Source: Azolla caroliniana (lineage: Eukaryota > Polypodiophyta). From it: a DNA stretch of 64,000 nucleotides. Shown piece by piece: positions 60,398 to 64,000 of the stretch (its first letter is position 1; each line of letters starts with the position of its first letter). The DNA lies in contig JBHGNT010000047.1 of the NCBI GenBank assembly GCA_043228905.1, forward strand, positions 1-64,000. The letters run 5' to 3'. The notes below the pieces were generated by a model. It did not search any database. It saw only the letters and a program-made list of their open reading frames with translations, and was not told where the DNA came from. A program made the position numbers and the translations under genes.

Positions 60398-60660
60398 TGT
60401 TGGGATTACGGTCCCTCCGGATGGGATGGTCGGATGTCCGGAGATGAATGACGACAAGCCCGGTTGCGGTTTCGGAACCGGATGATGAAGACCCCGGCTT
60501 CGGAGCCGGATGACGAATGTACCCGGAGAGAGATCCGGATGCGGGGACATATCTGTGAATATGTTTGCCAAGGGCCCTTGAGGCTATAGTTGTAAATAGC
60601 CCTAAAGTCATATGTGTATAAATATGACTTAGGGCAAACAGTTTTTATGTTGCTACTCAT
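60398..60660 (+). repeat. copia 2 3' LTR, truncated to 263 bp
   Basis: It starts TGTTGGG and ends abruptly at GCTACTCAT, where type C satellite (TACCAAATTTGAGG) begins. About 330 bp of the LTR are missing. The first 120 bp differ from copia 1 by many substitutions and small indels, whereas the following 130 bp, including the GTCATAT...TATAAATATGAC region at 60607-60628, are nearly identical. Confidence 0.9.
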
Positions 60661-63600
60661 TACCAAATTTGAGGAGGGAGTTGACTAGGGCGAATGAGTA
60701 AATTAAATTGTTCATTCCTCGCTGGTGTGATATCGGATTTGTGTGTTCAAACATGCGAATCGAAGCTAACAACGCTAGCTATGATATGGAATTAAAAAAT
60801 CAACATTTTGAAACTCAGGTCGAGAGACATGAAGAAATTACCAAATTTTAAAATTTTCATACCTCGCTCGTGTGATATCGGATTTCTCTGTTCAAACATG
60901 CGAATCGAAGCTAACAACGCTAGCTATGATATGCAATTAAAAAATCAAGATTTTGAAACTCAGGTCGAGAGACATAAAAAAATTACCAAATTTGAGGAGG
61001 GAGTTGAGTAGGGCGAATGAGTAAATTAAATTGTTCATTCCTCGCTGGTGTGATATCGGATTTGTGTGTTCAAACATGCGAATCGAAGCTAACAATGCTA
61101 GCTATGATATGGAATTAAAAAATCAACATTTTGATACTCAGATCGAGAGACATGACGAAATTACCAAATTTGACGACGGAGTCTAGTAGGGCGATTGAGT
61201 AAATTAAATTGTTGATACCTCGCTCGTGTGATATCGGATTTGTGTGTTCAAACATGCGAATCGAAGCTAACAACGCTAGCTATGATATGGAATTAAAAAA
61301 TCAAGATTTTGAAACTCAGGTCGAGAGACATAAAAAAATTACCAAATTTGAGGAGGGAGTTGAGTAGGGCGAATGAGTAAATTAAATTGTTCATTCCTCG
61401 CTGGTGTGATATCGGATTTGTGTGTTCAAACATGCGAATCGAAGCTAACAATGCTAGCTATGATATGGAATTAAAAAATCAAGATTTTGATACTCAGATC
61501 GAGAGACATGATGAAATTACCAAATTTGAGGACGGAGTCTAGTAGGGCGATTGAGTAAATTAAATTGTTCATACCTCGCTCGTGTGATATCGGATTTGTG
61601 TGTTCAAACATGCGAATCGAAGCTAACAACGCTAGCTATGATATGGAATTAAAAAATCAAGATTTTGAAACTCAGGTCAGGAGACATGAAGAAATTACCA
61701 AATTTGAGGAGTGAGTTGAGAAGAGCCCTTGAGTAAATTAAAATGTTCATACCTGGCTCGGGTGATATCGAATTTTTGTGTTCAAACATGCAAATCGAAG
61801 CTAACAACGCTAGCTATGACATGGAATAAAAAAATCAAGATTTTGAAACTCAGGTCGAGAGACATGACGAAAATAGCAAACTTGAGGGGGGAGTTGAGAG
61901 GAGCCCTTGAGTAAATTAAAATGTTCATACCTGGCTCGTGTGATATCAGATTTGTGTCTTCAAACATGCGAATCGAAGCTAACAATGCTAGCTATGATAT
62001 GGAATTAAAAAATCAAGATTTTGATACTCAGATCAAGAGACATGAGGAAATTACCAAAGTTGAGGAGGGAGTTGAGAAGAGCCCTTGAGCAAATTGAAAT
62101 GTTCATACCTGGCTCGTGTGATATCGGATTTCTGTGTTCAAACATGGAAATCGGAGCTAACAACGCTAGCTATGATATGGATTCAAAAAATCAAGATTTT
62201 GAAACTTAGGTCGAGAGACATGAAGAAATTACCAAATTTGAGGAGGGAGTTGAGTAGGGCGAATGAGTAAATTAAATTGTTCATACCTCGCTCGTGTGAT
62301 ATCGGATTTGTCTGTTGAAACATGCGAATCGAAGCTAACAATGCTAGCTATGATATGGAATTAAAAAATCAAGATTTTGAAACTTAGGTCGAGAGACATG
62401 AACAAATTACCAAATTTGAGGAGGGAGTTGAGTAGGGCGAATGAGTAAATTAAATTGTTCATACTTCGCTCGTGTGATATCAGATTTCTCTGTTTAAACA
62501 TGTGAATCGAAGCTAGTAGGGCGATTGAGTAAATTAAGTTGTTCATACCTTGCTCGTGTGATATCAGATTTTTGTGTTTAAACATGCGAAACGAAGCTAA
62601 CAACGCTAGCTATGATATGGAATTAAAAAATCCAGATTTTGAAACTCAGGTCGAGAGACATGACGAAATTACCAAATTTGAGGAGTGAGTTGAGAAGAGC
62701 CCTGGAGTAAATTAAAATGTTCATACCTGGCTCGTGTGATATCGGATTTCTGTGTTCAAACATGCCAATCGAAGCTAACAACGCTAGCTATGATATGGAA
62801 TTAAAAAATCAACATTTTGAAACTCAGGTCGAGAGACATGACGAAATTACCAAATTTGAGGACGGAGTCTAGTAGGGCGATTGAGTAAATTAAGTTGTTC
62901 ATACCTCGCTCGTGTGATATCAGATTTTTGTGTTTAAACATGCGAAACGAAGCTAACAACGCTAGCTATGATATGGAATTAAAAAATCAAAAATTTAAAA
63001 CTTCGGTCGAGAGACATGACATATTTAGCAAATTTGAGGAGGGAGTTGAGTAGGGCGAATGAGTAAATTAAATTGTTTATACCTCGCTCGTGTGATATCG
63101 GATTTCTCTGTTCAAACATGCGAATCGAAGCTAATACCCCTAGCTATGATATGGAATTAAAAAATAAAGATTTTGAAACTCAGGTCGAGAGACATGAGGA
63201 AATTACCAAAGTTGAGGAGGGAGTTGAGAAGAGCCCTTGAGCAAATTGAAATGTTCATACCTGGCTCGTGTGATATCGGATTTCTGTGTTCAAACATGGA
63301 AATCGGAGCTAACAACGCTAGCTATGATATGGATTCAAAAAATCAAGATTTTGAAACTTAGGTCGAGAGACATGAAGAAATTACCAAATTTGAGGAGGGA
63401 GTTGAGTAGGGCGAATGAGTAAATTAAATTGTTCATACCTCGCTCGTGTGATATCGGATTTGTCTGTTGAAACATGCGAATCGAAGCTAACAATGCTAGC
63501 TATGATATGGAATTAAAAAATCAAGATTTTGAAACTGAGGTCGAGAGACATGAACAAATTACCAAATTTGAGGAGGGAGTTGAGTAGGGCGAATGAGTAA

Positions 63601-64000
63601 ATTAAATTGTTCATACTTCGCTCGTGTGATATCAGATTTCTCTGTTTAAACATGTGAATCGAAGTTAACAACGCTAGCTATGATATGGAATGAAAAAATC
63701 AACATTTCGAAACTCAGGTCGAGAGACATGAAGAAATTAGCAAATTTGAGGAGGGTGTTGAGTAGGGCGAATGAGTAAATTAAATTGTTTATACCTCGCT
63801 CTTGTGATATCGGATTTCTGTGTTCAAACATGCGAATCGAAGCTAACAACCCTAGCTATGATATGGAATTAAAAAATCAACATTTTGAAACTCAGGATGA
63901 GAGACATGACGAAATTAGCACATTTGAGGAGGGAGTTGAGTAGGGCGAATGAGTAAATTAAATTGTTCATACCTCGCTCGTGTGATATCCGATTTTTGTG
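60661..64000 (+). repeat. 178-bp satellite array, type C, right of copia 2
   Basis: About 19 monomers continue in the same orientation with the GAGTAGGGCGAATGAG ending and the GATATCGGATTTGTGTG or TTTCTCTG variants. One monomer near 60848 lacks 33 bp (CCAAATTTTAAAATTTTC), and another (62469-62552) is only 84 bp. A dimer (61045 matches 61401, 356 bp) is duplicated. The array runs off the window end. No gene is visible. Confidence 0.95.
62045..63665 (+). repeat. 469-bp duplication at 1152-bp offset, including a short monomer
   Basis: Bases 62045-62513 match 63197-63665, offset 1152 bp. This is 7 monomers less 94 bp, because the offset spans the 84-bp monomer. Markers are CATGGAAATCGGAGC, ATATGGATTCAAAAAATC and CAGATTTCTCTGTTTAAAC. 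Confidence 0.82.

Larger units (their letters stand above)
53333..60660 (+). mobile_element. Ty1/copia LTR retrotransposon 2, truncated and interrupted
   Basis: A plus-strand copy of the same family as copia 1, with translated parts about 97% identical (about 33 differences in 1249 codons by my count). The 5' LTR, primer site and first 24 gag codons are gone; the satellite joins directly at AAGATGGAGG. The 3' LTR is cut after about 263 of 589 bp. At 57081-60128 a younger LTR element is inserted. No target duplication is recognisable at the outer ends. Type C satellite flanks both sides. The copy is dead: no promoter, one nonsense codon and a split RNase H domain. Confidence 0.96.

Noticed and set aside
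1-64000. A novel defence system, operon or gene cluster
   Set aside because: No multi-gene coding region exists apart from retroelement polyproteins; the composition is entirely repeat.

Overview
This window is plant-like nuclear repeat DNA. About 51 kb of the 64 kb is one tandem satellite with a monomer of about 178 bp, roughly 285 head-to-tail copies all in the same orientation. The rest is three LTR-retrotransposon insertions. I see no host gene, tRNA, rRNA, CRISPR array or bacterial-type operon. A land plant is suggested by the Tnt1/Tork-like Ty1/copia element with a tRNA-iMet primer site, by the plant-telomere-like TTTAGGG motif in another LTR, and by the array architecture. I cannot name the species. 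A centromeric or pericentromeric origin is plausible from monomer length and homogeneity, but that is inference.

Layout: (1) 1-21246, satellite type A, with local higher-order duplications, the largest a 23-monomer (4085 bp) block repeated at about 4.7-12.7 kb. (2) 21247-26567, a complete copia element on the minus strand with both LTRs, PBS, PPT and one intact 1357-codon gag-pol frame. Its integrase zinc finger has lost one cysteine. (3) 26568-28320, type A satellite again. (4) 28321-50000, type B satellite, rich in recent duplications: a 4616-bp 26-mer repeated 2.1 times, a 9-mer, a 2-mer and a 10-mer. (5) 50001-53332, type C satellite. (6) 53333-60660, a second copy of the same copia family on the plus strand. 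It is truncated at both ends, has one nonsense codon, and is split at 57081-60128 by a very young 3.05-kb LTR element without recognisable protein domains. That inner element has 502-bp LTRs differing at one site and a 5-bp target duplication. (7) 60661-64000, type C satellite again.

Reading of the locus: the satellite turns over by unequal exchange, giving blocks of 2, 5, 9, 10, 23 and 26 monomers, while retroelements insert and are then eroded. The many short open frames in the array are by-products of the monomer sequence, not genes. Monomer length is not a multiple of three, so no frame continues through it. Percentages and breakpoints were read by eye and may be off by some bases.
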